Shown piece after piece: positions 7,366 to 16,879 of a stretch of DNA of 64,000 bases (its first letter is position 1; every line of letters begins with the position of its first letter). This stretch comes from CAWKPF01 sp963851415. Its GTDB lineage: Bacteria > Acidobacteriota > Thermoanaerobaculia > Multivoradales > Multivoraceae. A program made the translations under genes and the position numbers. The stretch lies in contig CAWKPF010000003.1 of the NCBI GenBank assembly GCA_963851415.1, positions 1 to 64,000 of the forward strand, in the 5' to 3' direction. Below the pieces are notes generated by a model. It was not told the DNA's origin, searched no databases, and saw only the letters and a program-made list of their open reading frames with translations.

Positions 7366-8775
7366 ATGTCGCTTGCTTCGGCTGCGTCCTCGAGGCCGCC
7401 CGTCGGTGGAGCCCGGGCCTACCGAGCCCGGCACCCGGAGCGCACGGTCCTGTACCGGGCGCTGCTTCATCATCTGGATCGCTTCCTCCAGGTCTACGAG
7501 GAGCGTTTCGAGCGCACGCACGGTCGGCTTCGCCGCTGCGCGGAGAGGGCAGCTCATCGGTACCTGGACTGTGGGATCTTCGCCCAGGGTGCGGCCCGTG
7601 TGCACTGCGAGGAGTGCGGCCATGACTATCTGGTGGCGTTCTCGTGCAAGCAGCGGTGCCTGTGTCCGTCGTGTCACCAGAAGCGGGAGCTTTTGTGGGC
7701 GGAGTGGGCCGAGGAGGAGCTGCTGGCGGAGGTGCCTCATCGTCAGGTGGTGCTGACGATCCCGAAGCGTTTGCGGATCTTCTTTCGGTTCGATCGTCGG
7801 TTGTTGGGGGATCTGCTGGGTTGTGCTTGGCGGGCTTGGCGATTGTGCCTGGCGGCTTCGTTCGAGGAGTCGTTCGAGCCAGGCGGGGTGGGGTTCGTGC
7901 AGACGGCCGGGGAGCCGCTGGGTTGGCATCCGCATGTGCACCTGCTGGTGACCGACGGTGGCTTCCTGGCGGACGGGAGTTTCCGGCACCTGCTGTGGGT
8001 GGATGGGGAGGCTCTGGAGCGGTTGTGGCGAGCGGAGGTGCTGCGGCTGTTGGTGGAGCGGGGCAAGATCGGCCAGGAGGTGGTGGAGTCACTGTTGTCG
8101 TGGCGCCACAGCGGGTTCTCGGTGCATGCGGGGGTGCGGGTGGAGGAGAAGGCGGCGGCCGCTCGACTGGGCCGGTATATGGCTCGGTGTCCGATCGTCC
8201 TCGATCGGCTGGAATGGGACGTGCAGCGGGAGGAGGTGGTGGTCCACGCGCGACCGTCTCGCCGGGGTGGACCTTTTGGGGAGTCCGAGCGTCTTGATGT
8301 GCTGAGCTTTCTAGCTCGCGTTCTCGATCCCGTGCCGGAGCCTCGCCAGCAGCAGGTTCGGTACTGGGGTTGGTACTCGAATGCGGCTCGAGGCAAGCGC
8401 CGGAAGGCCGAGTCGGGGGCCGAATCAGAGAGTCGGCCGGTGAGTGGCGCCGGGGAGCCGAGTGGTGCCTCGAGGTATCGCCGTCTGTCGTGGGCTCGAC
8501 TGATCCGGAAGGTCTACGTTCGCCGCCAAGGCGAGACCTTGTCTCGCGTGCGCCGCGGGGGCGACGGCGAGCCAGTGGCTCGTCGTACGACCTCAGTGGA
8601 CCCGTTGTTGTGCCGGTACTGCGGCGCGGAGATGAGGATCGTGGCCTTCGTGGTGGAAGTGTCGTCGTTGCGGCGGTTGCTGGAGGGTGTGGGGCTTTGT
8701 CCTCAGGAGGCCGAGCCGTTGCCTCGGGCGCCTCCGGGGGAGGGGGAGCTGGTGTACGAGGCGGTGCAGGGCTGA
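7366..8775 (+). CDS. IS91-family transposase (HUH, zinc-binding)
   Basis: A 469-residue single-strand transposase that nicks the element origin through a tyrosine. An N-terminal zinc-binding domain has CEECG, CKQRC, CPSCH around residues 85-110. The Y2-type catalytic domain has the HUH motif HPHVHLLVTDGG near residue 190 and one clear candidate nucleophile in RLGRYMARCPI near 270; the second tyrosine of classical IS91 is not evident. A C-terminal CRYCGAEM zinc finger follows. I chose ATG 7366 (GGAGGGGAG ribosome site) over the TTG at 7339. Intact, so it could act in trans on the truncated copies. Confidence 0.9.
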   Translation: MSLASAASSRPPVGGARAYRARHPERTVLYRALLHHLDRFLQVYEERFERTHGRLRRCAERAAHRYLDCGIFAQGAARVHCEECGHDYLVAFSCKQRCLCPSCHQKRELLWAEWAEEELLAEVPHRQVVLTIPKRLRIFFRFDRRLLGDLLGCAWRAWRLCLAASFEESFEPGGVGFVQTAGEPLGWHPHVHLLVTDGGFLADGSFRHLLWVDGEALERLWRAEVLRLLVERGKIGQEVVESLLSWRHSGFSVHAGVRVEEKAAAARLGRYMARCPIVLDRLEWDVQREEVVVHARPSRRGGPFGESERLDVLSFLARVLDPVPEPRQQQVRYWGWYSNAARGKRRKAESGAESESRPVSGAGEPSGASRYRRLSWARLIRKVYVRRQGETLSRVRRGGDGEPVARRTTSVDPLLCRYCGAEMRIVAFVVEVSSLRRLLEGVGLCPQEAEPLPRAPPGEGELVYEAVQG

Positions 8776-8991
8776 CGTTGAGGCCGGGCCGGAGTCGGTC
8801 CCTGGCGGAGCTGTGCTCGGTTGAGGGGATGGGCGGCCGCTTAAGGCTTCGTGAAGCTCCTCGGGGGCTGTTGGCGGAAGGACGCGGCGCGTCGACCGGT
8901 CCGTGATGGCCTCGCGGAGCCCTGAGGACCCTCTTCGAGCCGCGTCGTGCCCTGCGCTAGGCTCAAACCCGGAAAGGAATTTCCTACACGT
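8776..8991 (+). repeat. IS91 conserved 3' terminal region (origin-side end)
   Basis: Non-coding tail downstream of the transposase stop, repeated almost exactly at 15103-15318 and 16880-17095, and in diverged form at 21853-22067 and 27507-27722. All end in CTACACGT followed by unrelated host DNA. In IS91 elements this end carries oriIS, where rolling-circle transfer starts. The GGAAAGGAATTTCC palindrome just before the end is a plausible recognition hairpin. Confidence 0.7.
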
Positions 8992-9281
8992 CAGCCCCCG
9001 AGCGATCGGCGCTCTTCTGGCACTTTCCGCACTACCACGGCTCGGGCAACCGTCCCTCGAGCTCGATCCGTGACGCGCGCGGACTCAAGCTGATCGAGTG
9101 GCTCGAGGACGGGCGGGTCGAGCTCTACGATCTGGTGGCGGACCCCGAGGAAACGCTCGACCTGGCCCCGAAGCGTCCGGCGGAGGTCGAGCGGCTGCGC
9201 CAACAGTTGGAGGCGCTTCGCCACGAAGTCGGAGCGCGGATGCCGACCCCGAATCCGGATTGGCCGGACACCGATCGCTGA
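8992..9281 (+). pseudogene. Sulfatase C-terminal fragment
   Basis: Open frame without a start, reading ALFWHFPHYHGSGNRPSS, LKLIEWLEDGRVELYDLVADP and MPTPNPDWPDTDR before the TGA. This is the C-terminal subdomain of arylsulfatase-type sulfatases (usual order FWHFPHY...WKLI...ELYDLxxDPxE). The catalytic Cys/Ser and metal-binding part is gone; IS91 copy A abuts the first codon. It shows that the insertion or an associated deletion removed the 5' portion. Confidence 0.8.
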
Positions 9282-9406
9282 AGCTGCATCCTCGGACCGA
9301 GCAGTTCCTCGAGCGTGCGCCCGCTTCGATCGCGTCTGCGGTGGCGGTGTGGAGAGGGAGCCATGCAACGGTCCGAGAGTGGCCAGCCGAGAGTCCTCAG
9401 AGAGCG

Positions 9407-12400
9407 TCAGGGATGCTTCCGGAGCCACAGCCATCCCGAGGAGCCGAGCAGGCAGGCGAGCAAGAACAGGATCGAGCCGTCGAGGGCAGGGATCGCGGTC
9501 GGCGGTGCGCCGGGCCCACTCGGCCCGGGTCCACCGCCTCCGCCTTCGGAGGGCGGGGCCCCCGACGGCCCCCCGGTGATCAGGGGCCAGGCAGGGCCGG
9601 CCCAGAGCACGTCGGGGCGGCCAGCCAGGCGGGTGAGCAGTTCGAGGGTCTTCTCGAGCCGCACCCAGACGACGATCCGGCCCCCGGGGTCGCTGGCCTC
9701 GAGGGTGTCCGCTTGCCACTCGACCACGTAGGGCTCGATCAGCGCCAGGGTGTCCGGGTTGTAGGTTTCGTGCTTCGCCAGATGGACCGACAGACGAAGC
9801 AGGTCTTCGTTCCAGGGGTAGCGGTCGAAATCGATGAAGTACGACAGCTCGCTCACCGGTAGCTCACCGCTCGCCACCCAGTAGGGCACGCGGTAGATCG
9901 GATGGTAGGGCTCGATCGCTCGGAGAAACCGCTCGTCGCTCGGTGGGCCGGAAGGGTCCTCGAAAGGCTCCAGAGCGAGCACGCCCTCGAGGCGCTGCCG
10001 AGCGTCCCGATCGGCCATCACGATGTAGGCGGCATCGCGATCGAGGCCGAGGACGATTCGTGCCCCCACGCTCTCGATGGCCTCTCGGTAGACACTCTGG
10101 CGGAAGCCGGAATCGATCGCTGCGATCACGTAGAGAGCGTCCTCGGAGGTCGCCGTCGCCTGGAAGGGCGCAGGGATCACCAGGGTCTCCTCTCCCAGCT
10201 CGAGCTCGTACGAGCCGATTCGAACGAGATCGTTCATCGGGGCCAGCCGCGTTCTCGCCTCGGGCGGAAGTGCTGCTGCGGCCTCGTCACTGAGGCGATA
10301 GACGGTCCATCCGTCGCCTCGGCCGAGGCGCTGGACCTCCGGAAGGTCCGGGTCGAGAATCCCCTCCTCCCCGAAGACCCTCGAGGTTTGCTGGATGGGT
10401 ACGGCATCGTTGTTCAATCGCGCGGCGCCGATCGATACGACATCGGGTCGGCGAGCCAATGCGACCAGATCGCCGTCGGCGAACCAGCCGACATAGCCGG
10501 GAAACTCGATCGTGCCGCCGCGAACCAGCAGATCGCCCCAGGCCAGCTGGCGTGCGAGGTCGACGGTTTCCGTGCTCCCACTCGCCCGCGCGATCCGGAC
10601 CTCGGCCAGCCTCGGGCTGGTTCCGGACCATGCTTCGAGAGAACCCCAGGCGATCTTGTGCTCCGCCGTCAGGGGCAGGTGGAAGTCGATCCATCGCGGC
10701 GGTGCAGAGGCATTGGGGCTGGCGAACAGCCCGGCAGGAGCCATCAAGTCGTCCAGGCGCCGTCGCGCTTGCGCAGACTCGGTCCACACCAGCCACCCCG
10801 AACGAGAGCTCGCATTCAGTACGTGCGCACCGCGGTCGCGAAGATCTTCCCACCACTGACCCCGGACCGAATACCCGAGCGACGTGCTCAGCGGCTGAAT
10901 CAGGTGGAGAGACCCTCCCGAAGGGGTCTGAGGCGCCTCGGACACGTCGCGAGCTCCGCCCGGTCCGATCGTGACGGTTGCCGCAGACCCGAGGTCGAAC
11001 GGCAGCGCGATCCGGCGGCTTTGCGGATCCAGTCGTTGCCGAACGGCACTCGACAGTTCGTTGTAGTACGAAGCCTCGATGCGATAGACCCTGAGCCACG
11101 TCTGCTTGCCCATGAGGGTCGAGCGCGAAGGATCGAGGTCGAGGTAGGGCTCGGGCTTCCGGTTGCGCTCGTCGACGTGGAGCCATTCGTCCTCGGCGAC
11201 GTAGCCACCGAGAAACCACGGGCGATCCCCGGAAGCCAGCACCTGAAGCACGTCGACCCGTTCGGCCACTGCACGCAGGTCGGTGCTGCGGAATATGGCG
11301 CGAGCCGAGCGCGTCAGTCGTCCGTCGAAGAAGTCGACCCGACCGGAGGCTCGCTCGACGACGTCCGCCTCGGCTTCGCCGAGTCCCGGGTGACGGACGA
11401 GCACGATCTCCGCCTCGAGCAGCGAGTCGGGAGACGACCACAGCTCAGGAGACATCTTGAGCTCGGGTGGCAAGGGGCTCGCCCAGAGCAGGAACCTGTC
11501 TGGATCGGAGGGGCTCGGATCGTCGTGGATGCCGCGCGGCACGACCCAGGTGTCGAGAGCCCGCGCCGCGGCGGGCTCGGCCCAGTAGAACGAGGCGCCA
11601 TCGGGCGCCGTGTCATTGAACGGATCGACTCCCAGCGCCGATCCGAGTCGCTCCGCCACCCTGGCTTGCCATTCCTCCCGAGGGCCGAAGTACGGGAACT
11701 GCACCACGTGCAGCGCGGGAGCCCCATCGGGGGCGGTCGGTGGCTGCGTCAACTCGTCGCGCAGGGGATCGAAGGGGTGTCCAACGAGAAAGGAAGCCTC
11801 GAGCCGGCGGATCTCTTCACGGTCCTTCGCCTCGACACGATCGAGGGCCGCGCCCGTGACACGCAGGGCACGGAACGAGTCCTGCTCGTAGAGCACGCCA
11901 ACGCCATCCGCCGGCACCACGATTGCGTCCGCTCGAACCTGGAACCACTCGTCGGAATCCGGGGAGACGGCGACGGAGGGGTCGGCCGGCCGAATCAGCA
12001 CCACGTCCGGGCGTCGGGCGAGCTCGACGATATTCTCCGGTGCGACGACGGCCCGGAGAATCCGGATGCCGACGCTCCCTGCATAGCCGACTGTCGATTC
12101 GGCCACCTCCTCGACCAGACGCTCCGTCTCCAGGCGCGATTCCCCGCGAAGGACGATGACATCCAGCTCGGTCGCCTCGTCGAGCACGGAGAGGCGCCGA
12201 TCGGTCTTGAGGGTGGGCCCCCAGCCACCGAAGAAGCTCAGCGGAATCGCCGGCGTATCGTCGCCGGGAGAGGCTCCATCTCCCTCCCAACCCGGTGTCC
12301 AGAGCGCCCGTTCGAGCGCCTCCCGCTCCTCGAGAGAGACCCAGAGTAGGCAGCCGCGGTTCTCGAAGTCCAGGTCGCTGCGGATCTCGTAGGGGACACG

Positions 12401-12814
12401 AATCCCCGGCAGCCGAAAGCAAGAGGTATTGATGAGTGGCTGCGCGAGGAAGAACCCTGATCCGTCTACCGTCAACAGCGGCAATTCGGCTCCACCCGGT
12501 GGGTCTTCGGTTGCCGGATCGAAGTCCAGGCCTGGGAGGCGCAAGGTGTCGTCGATGAAGACGAGCGAGAAGATCTCGCGCGGCGTCATCGATAGCACGC
12601 GCTCTCGGGGGGCGCGATAGTACTGCGACGCGCCATACTGGAACTGGAGCTCGACGTCGACCTGACCTTGGAGCGCGGGCGGAAGTTGGCCCTCGGAGAC
12701 AGCGAACCGGACGGTGTCCTGCGCAGCGGCCAGTGAAGCGATCAGGACGCCCCCGGTCAGCAGTGCGGCGACCAGGTTGGGCGCGAACCGGCGCGGATGA
12801 TCTCGCTTGAACAT
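9407..12814 (-). CDS. Very large secreted repeat protein with IPTL-CTERM-like tail
   Basis: 1135 residues. A signal peptide (LVAALLTGGVLIASLAAAQ) is cut near residue 31. The body has at least four diverged units with a strand-helix pattern: a LHVVQF or LHLIQP or LYVIAA opening, a helical segment, an AxIVL turn, then LARRPDV followed by a short strand. This recalls the I9/propeptide-like modules found before subtilases in Acidobacteriota, but no Asp-His-Ser protease domain is present. After a Gly/Pro linker the C-terminus reads AIPALDGSILFLLACLLGSSGWLWLRK, the layout of IPTL/PEP-CTERM sorting signals (motif, membrane helix, basic end). Role unknown; likely surface-exposed. Upstream (12825-12841) is a small TATGCT/AGCATA inverted repeat. 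Confidence 0.75.
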   Translation of the reverse strand: MFKRDHPRRFAPNLVAALLTGGVLIASLAAAQDTVRFAVSEGQLPPALQGQVDVELQFQYGASQYYRAPRERVLSMTPREIFSLVFIDDTLRLPGLDFDPATEDPPGGAELPLLTVDGSGFFLAQPLINTSCFRLPGIRVPYEIRSDLDFENRGCLLWVSLEEREALERALWTPGWEGDGASPGDDTPAIPLSFFGGWGPTLKTDRRLSVLDEATELDVIVLRGESRLETERLVEEVAESTVGYAGSVGIRILRAVVAPENIVELARRPDVVLIRPADPSVAVSPDSDEWFQVRADAIVVPADGVGVLYEQDSFRALRVTGAALDRVEAKDREEIRRLEASFLVGHPFDPLRDELTQPPTAPDGAPALHVVQFPYFGPREEWQARVAERLGSALGVDPFNDTAPDGASFYWAEPAAARALDTWVVPRGIHDDPSPSDPDRFLLWASPLPPELKMSPELWSSPDSLLEAEIVLVRHPGLGEAEADVVERASGRVDFFDGRLTRSARAIFRSTDLRAVAERVDVLQVLASGDRPWFLGGYVAEDEWLHVDERNRKPEPYLDLDPSRSTLMGKQTWLRVYRIEASYYNELSSAVRQRLDPQSRRIALPFDLGSAATVTIGPGGARDVSEAPQTPSGGSLHLIQPLSTSLGYSVRGQWWEDLRDRGAHVLNASSRSGWLVWTESAQARRRLDDLMAPAGLFASPNASAPPRWIDFHLPLTAEHKIAWGSLEAWSGTSPRLAEVRIARASGSTETVDLARQLAWGDLLVRGGTIEFPGYVGWFADGDLVALARRPDVVSIGAARLNNDAVPIQQTSRVFGEEGILDPDLPEVQRLGRGDGWTVYRLSDEAAAALPPEARTRLAPMNDLVRIGSYELELGEETLVIPAPFQATATSEDALYVIAAIDSGFRQSVYREAIESVGARIVLGLDRDAAYIVMADRDARQRLEGVLALEPFEDPSGPPSDERFLRAIEPYHPIYRVPYWVASGELPVSELSYFIDFDRYPWNEDLLRLSVHLAKHETYNPDTLALIEPYVVEWQADTLEASDPGGRIVVWVRLEKTLELLTRLAGRPDVLWAGPAWPLITGGPSGAPPSEGGGGGPGPSGPGAPPTAIPALDGSILFLLACLLGSSGWLWLRKHP

Positions 12815-12930
12815 GAAGTCCCTGTATGCTGCAAAAGCATATCACGACTCGCTCATTGCGCTCGCCTGGTCCGAGATCGTGATGGCCTCGTCCGCTGTCT
12901 TCCAGGGTCGCAGAATCACACGCTGCCCTC

Positions 12931-13350
12931 TCAGGGGCCGAGCTTGTCGGCGGCCCAGGCTGCCAACGCTTCGAGGTCCTCGAGCTCATCCTGAATCGCA
13001 CGGTAGGCGAGGCCATGGTCGATCTGCAGGTACTCGTGGACCAGGACATTTCGGAAGCCGGCCCATCCGCGGAGCTTGTCTGCAAGGTCGGGCGGGATCT
13101 CCCCGGCCTTCTCGAGGACTGTGAAGGTGTCGCGGTTCGCATCCGGCGTCGGCAGGGCCTGGTCGGAGATCCAGTGGTTGCCCAGATCGAGGCAGGCCTC
13201 GACCGCCAGATGGAGGTAGCGCTCGGCCAGGTCGTGCAGAGCTGGCTCTCGAACGAACTCTGTTTCGTCAGTCTCGAGAAACGCCCTCAGCTTCTGCAAG
13301 TAGCCGTGCAGTGCTTCGAGCCTTCTCGAGAAGATCGTCTGGTCCACCAT
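12931..13350 (-). CDS. hepT: HepT-family ribonuclease toxin
   Basis: A 139-residue all-helical HEPN-type protein. The HEPN RNase motif R-x4-H-x-Y is present as RNVLVHEY (R100, H105, Y107); the Tyr is the residue that the MntA partner AMPylates in characterised pairs. Typical start MVDQTIFSRRLEALHGYLQKL. Partner mntA lies upstream and overlaps it by 83 bp. Together they form a HepT-MntA toxin-antitoxin module, often near mobile DNA. Confidence 0.9.
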   Translation of the reverse strand: MVDQTIFSRRLEALHGYLQKLRAFLETDETEFVREPALHDLAERYLHLAVEACLDLGNHWISDQALPTPDANRDTFTVLEKAGEIPPDLADKLRGWAGFRNVLVHEYLQIDHGLAYRAIQDELEDLEALAAWAADKLGP

Positions 13351-13780
13351 GGGGCTTCCCCGCCTTCAGCCGCTCGATCCGCCGCCGCGTGAACTCCTGT
13401 TGGCGAACGAATCCATCCTGGTAGTCACGAATCGTCTGCATGGAGAACCGGACCCGGTCCTCGGGAGCTCTCTGGAAGAGCAGGATTCCGTCCCGCAACA
13501 CTCGATGGCGCAGAAGGGCCGGCGCATCGTTGAGCACTACCAGATCCAGGTGGGTACTCGAAACCTCTCGCCCGAGGCGTGCCGCCAGGCCTCGAAGGGT
13601 CGCGCCGCGTTCCTCGTCTGCGCTCTCCGGTGTCAGCAGGACAGCGATATCGAAGTCACTCTCGGCGCTGGCCCGCCCCGTGGCCCGACTGCCGAACAGG
13701 AACCCGAGACGGACACCAGGCAACTCGGCAAGCGCCGCGCCCAGCCTCTTTTGGACGGACCTTGATTCCTCCGGACTCAT
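13268..13780 (-). CDS. mntA: MntA-family nucleotidyltransferase antitoxin
   Basis: A 170-residue minimal nucleotidyltransferase. The active-site signature GS-x10-DxD is visible as FLFGSRATGRASAESDFDIAVLL (G30-S31, D42, D44). In this system it transfers AMP to a tyrosine of HepT and so silences it. Start set at 13780 (MSPEES); the frame runs open far upstream through IS91 sequence without homology. The last 27 residues overlap the hepT start in another frame, so the two are translated as a coupled pair. Confidence 0.9.
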   Translation of the reverse strand: MSPEESRSVQKRLGAALAELPGVRLGFLFGSRATGRASAESDFDIAVLLTPESADEERGATLRGLAARLGREVSSTHLDLVVLNDAPALLRHRVLRDGILLFQRAPEDRVRFSMQTIRDYQDGFVRQQEFTRRRIERLKAGKPHGGPDDLLEKARSTARLLAEAEGVSRD

Positions 13781-13802
13781 TGGCTTCACCGTACTCGAAG
13801 GC

Positions 13803-14103
13803 CTATCGCGGCGCAAGAAGACGAGTCGTCGAGCTGGTGGGCTCCGTGACCTCGGAACGGGGGAAGGGGAAGAGCCGGACCCACGGCATCGTGGAGTTGC
13901 CACCGGTGGCGAACTTGCTGGGCAGCTCCTCCCACAGCTTGACCGAGGCCTGCGCGGCCAACCAGTCTCCCGCCGTTCGCACGGTCCACCCGGACGCGAG
14001 GCGATTCCACTCGGCCAGCCATCCAGGCCCGGATCGGCATGGCCGAGAAGACGCTTCGTCTCGTCGCAGCCTGAGAGCGGGCTCGGATCGGGAGGTCGGT
14101 TGC
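13803..14103 (-). pseudogene. Possible C-terminal remnant of an unknown protein
   Basis: Between mntA and IS91 copy B the minus frame reads RPGWLAEWNRLASGW, TVRTAGDWLAAQASVKLWEE and LPSKFATGGNS to a stop at 13805-13803. Its composition is protein-like, while the other frames are Arg/Pro-rich shadow. No family recognised. If real, its 5' part was removed at the left edge of IS91 copy B. Confidence 0.25.
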
Positions 14104-15102
14104 ATCTTCTTTCGGTTCGATCGTCGGTTGTTGGGGGATCTGCTGGGTTGTGCTTGGCGGGCGTGGCGGCTGTGCCTGGAGGCTTCGTTGGACGAGTCGT
14201 TCGAGCCGGGTGGGGTCGGGTTTGTGCAGACGGCAGGGGAGCTTCTGGGTTGGCATCCGCATGTGCACCTGCTGGTGACCGACGGTGGCTTCCTGGCGGA
14301 CGGGAGTTTCCGGCACTTGCTGTGGGTGGATGGGGAGGCTCTGGAGCGGGTGTGGCGGGCGGAAGTGCTTCAGCTGCTGGTGGAGCGGGGCAAGATCGGC
14401 CAGGAGGTGGTGGAGTCACTCTTGTCGTGGCGCCACAGCGGGTTCTCGGTGCATGCGGGGGTGCGGGTGGAGGAGAAGGCGGCGGCCGCTCGGCTGGGGC
14501 GGTATATGGCTCGGTGTCCGATCGTCCTGGATCGGCTGGAATGGGACGTGCAGCGGGAGGAGGTGGTGGTCCACGCGCGACCGTCTCGCCGGGGCGGACC
14601 TTTTGGGGAGTCCGAGCGTCTTGATGTGCTGAGCTTTCTAGCTCGCGTTCTCGATCCCGTGCCGGAGCCTCGCCAGCAGCAGGTTCGGTACTGGGGTTGG
14701 TACTCGAATGCGGCTCGAGGCAAGCGCGGGAAGGCCGAGTCGGGGGCCGAATCAGAGAGTCGGCCGGTGAGTGGCGCCGGGGAGCCGAGTGGAGCCTCGA
14801 GGTATCGCCGGCTGTCGTGGGCTCGACTGATCAGGAAGGTCTCCGTTCGCCGCCAAGGCGAGACCTTGTCTCGCGTGCGCCGCGGGGGCGACGGCGAGCC
14901 AGTGGCTCGTCGGACGACCTCAGTGGACCCGTTGTTGTGCCGGTACTGCGGCGCGGAGATGAGGATCGTGGCCTTCGTGGTGGAAGTGTCGTCGTTGCGG
15001 CGGTTGCTGGAGGGGGTGGGGCTGGGTCCTCAGGAGGCCGAGCCTTTGCCTCGGGCGCCTCCGGGCGAGGGGGAGCTGGTGTACGAGGCGGTGCAGGGCT
15101 GA
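14104..15102 (+). pseudogene. IS91 transposase fragment (copy B)
   Basis: In-frame from FFRFDRRLLGDLLG through the HUH motif HPHVH, the tyrosine segment RLGRYMARC and the final zinc finger to the normal stop. It lacks about the first 135 residues, including the N-terminal CxxC cluster and the native start. Open frames reaching upstream join unrelated flank sequence. Confidence 0.8.
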
Positions 15103-15318
15103 CGTTGAGGCCGGGCCGGAGTCGGTCCCTGGCGGAGCTGTGCTCGGTTGAGGGGATGGGCGGCCGCTTAAGGCTTCGTGAAGCTCCTCGGGGGCTGTTG
15201 GCGGAAGGACGCGGCGCGTCGACCGGTCCGTGAAGGCCTCGCGGAGCCCTGAGGACCCTCTTCGAGCCGCGTCGTGCCCTGCGCTAGGCTCAAACCCGGA
15301 AAGGAATTTCCTACACGT
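14104..15318 (+). mobile_element. IS91-like element copy B, 5'-truncated
   Basis: Begins abruptly at ATCTTCTTTCGG, equivalent to position 7777 inside the transposase gene of copy A, and is nearly identical to copy A through the CTACACGT end. The zinc-binding domain is missing. The left breakpoint lies within 6 bp (element coordinates) of that of copy E. Cannot transpose by itself. Confidence 0.85.
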
Positions 15319-15576
15319 TTGATGGGGCCGACGTCGGTGCCCACGGGGAGCGGTTCGGTCGCCGGCTTGCCGGGCCTCGACGATCACGGTTACCCGATGC
15401 GCCGAGGTCCATTGCGAGCGACGCGTGCGTCCATGGGGTCTTCAACGGCGCACTCGCGCTACTGGTCGGCAATCGAACGGTGGGTTCCATGCTCCCTCGT
15501 GACTTTCTCCGGGGAAATCGTCTCCTGTCAGTAAGCCGGAAGCAATCCGTTTCACGGCATCCAAGGAGGAGTGGGG

Positions 15577-16152
15577 ATGAGAAAAAGTGTGCTTTGGACC
15601 GCAATCGTCGTTGTCGGTCTGCTGCTGATCAGTGGCATCGCATCGGCGGACAAACCGGCGAAGGACGAGTTCTACTTCGACGGAACGAGTACGGAGTACG
15701 TTTACGTCAGCTGCGACGACGTGGAAGGGGATCTGTTCCTGGGGAATTTCCCAGTTCCCTGCGAGAACAACCCGGAGATCAAGGTCTGCGAGCGGGCCGA
15801 TGCGCTGCTGACAAGCAAGTCGTTCTTCGACAAGGAAGGCAACCTGATCCGGTATCGGGAGAAGGGTTCGTTCACCGGCTCGTTCTATGAGTACGGGAAC
15901 TACGACAACCGACTCGACTACGGCCCGGTCAAGGGAGCCAGCTTCCTCATTGACTTCGGAGACCCCGCCACCGAGGAGGATGACACCTACACCTGGCGCG
16001 GCCTGCAGATCAAGATCGTGGTCCCGGGCTACGGCAACTTCTTCATGGACGCGGGCCGTTTCACCGCGGGTGGAGTCCAGGGGGGAAAGCACCCGTACTT
16101 CAACGGCGAGTACGGTCCGATCTGCGAATACCTCGAGGCCTACTACGATTGA
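15577..16152 (+). CDS. Secreted protein of unknown function
   Basis: A 191-residue protein with a clear signal peptide (MRKSVLWTAIVVVGLLLISGIASA). ATG 15577 is preferred over GTG 15571 because AAGGAGGA ends 6 bp before it. The mature part is acidic and aromatic (EFYFDGTSTEYVYVSCDDVEG, SFTGSFYEYGNYDNRLDYG), with two or three Cys that could pair. Isolated between two IS91 fragments. I do not recognise a family. Confidence 0.7.
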   Translation: MRKSVLWTAIVVVGLLLISGIASADKPAKDEFYFDGTSTEYVYVSCDDVEGDLFLGNFPVPCENNPEIKVCERADALLTSKSFFDKEGNLIRYREKGSFTGSFYEYGNYDNRLDYGPVKGASFLIDFGDPATEEDDTYTWRGLQIKIVVPGYGNFFMDAGRFTAGGVQGGKHPYFNGEYGPICEYLEAYYD

Positions 16153-16252
16153 GTTCCGTTCGGGTGCAGGAGGGGATCAGTCGGTGAGCAGTTCAACAAA
16201 TCGTTAGGAGACTTGGCGTCTGCTAACCGGGACTGCCGCGAGACCGCTGGAG

Positions 16253-16385
16253 CTAGTCCATGGGCCCGGCCAGCTCGACGATCCTCCCCACCGACCGCCG
16301 CACCTCCTCCTCGGTGGTGCGGTGGTTCATCACCACCAGGCGTAACGCGGTTCGACCCTCGAGGACGGTGGAGGAGAGCATCACG
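16253..16385 (-). pseudogene. PLP-dependent decarboxylase C-terminal fragment
   Basis: Frame reading VMLSSTVLEGRTALRLVVMN, HRTTEEEVRRSVGRIVEL and a stop. This is the C-terminal end of group II pyridoxal-phosphate decarboxylases (usual form LSSTxLxGxxxLRxCIxNHRTTxxDV). Only 44 codons remain; IS91 copy C starts at the truncation point. Confidence 0.7.
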
Positions 16386-16879
16386 AGTCCGAGCGTCTTG
16401 ATGTGCTGAGCTTTCTAGCTCGCGTTCTCGATCCCGTGCCGGAGCCTCGCCAGCAGCAGGTTCGGTACTGGGGTTGGTACTCGAATGCGGCTCGAGGCAA
16501 GCGCGGGAAGGCCGAGTCGGGGGCCGAATCAGAGAGTCGGCCGGTGAGTGGCGCCGGGGAGCCGAGTGGAGCCTCGAGGTATCGCCGGCTGTCGTGGGCT
16601 CGACTGATCCGGAAGGTCTCCGTTCGCCGCCAAGGCGAGACCTTGTCTCGCGTGCGCCGCGGGGGCGACGGCGAGCCAGTGGCTCGTCGGACGACCTCAG
16701 TGGACCCGTTGTTGTGCCGGTACTGCGGCGCGGAGATGAGGATCGTGGCCTTCGTGGTGGAAGTGTCGTCGTTGCGGCGGTTGCTGGAGGGGGTGGGGCT
16801 GGGTCCTCAGGAGGCCGAGCCTTTGCCTCGGGCGCCTCCGGGCGAGGGGGAGCTGGTGTACGAGGCCGTGGAGGGCTGA
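16386..16879 (+). pseudogene. IS91 transposase fragment (copy C)
   Basis: The C-terminal third only: VRYWGWYSNAARGKRGK, the Arg-rich linker and the CRYCGAEMRIVAF zinc finger. HUH and tyrosine motifs are absent. No function expected. Confidence 0.8.

Larger units (their letters stand above)
7366..8991 (+). mobile_element. IS91-like rolling-circle element, copy A (only full-length gene)
   Basis: Contains the intact HUH transposase and a 216-bp conserved 3' tail ending CTACACGT at 8991. The same tail ends copies B (15318) and C (17095); a diverged tail with the same CTACACGT end closes copies D (22067) and E (27722). The 3' end is therefore the fixed, origin-side end, as in IS91. The left end is not defined. 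It inserted into or beside a sulfatase gene whose C-terminal part follows immediately. Confidence 0.8.

Noticed and set aside
6965..8092. Long minus-strand open frames opposite the IS91 transposase (also at 13781-14419 and 26335-26859)
   Set aside because: Very Pro/Arg/Thr-rich, recur wherever the transposase occurs, and have no ribosome site; they mirror the GC-biased codons of the plus-strand gene.
7644..8297. Gly-rich plus-strand frame resembling a collagen-like protein
   Set aside because: It is an off-frame reading of the IS91 transposase gene; the glycines come from its GGNGG codon pattern.
9902..12349. An 815-residue plus-strand frame inside the large secreted-protein gene
   Set aside because: Antisense shadow: no domain, Arg-rich composition, while the minus strand has a signal peptide and sorting tail.
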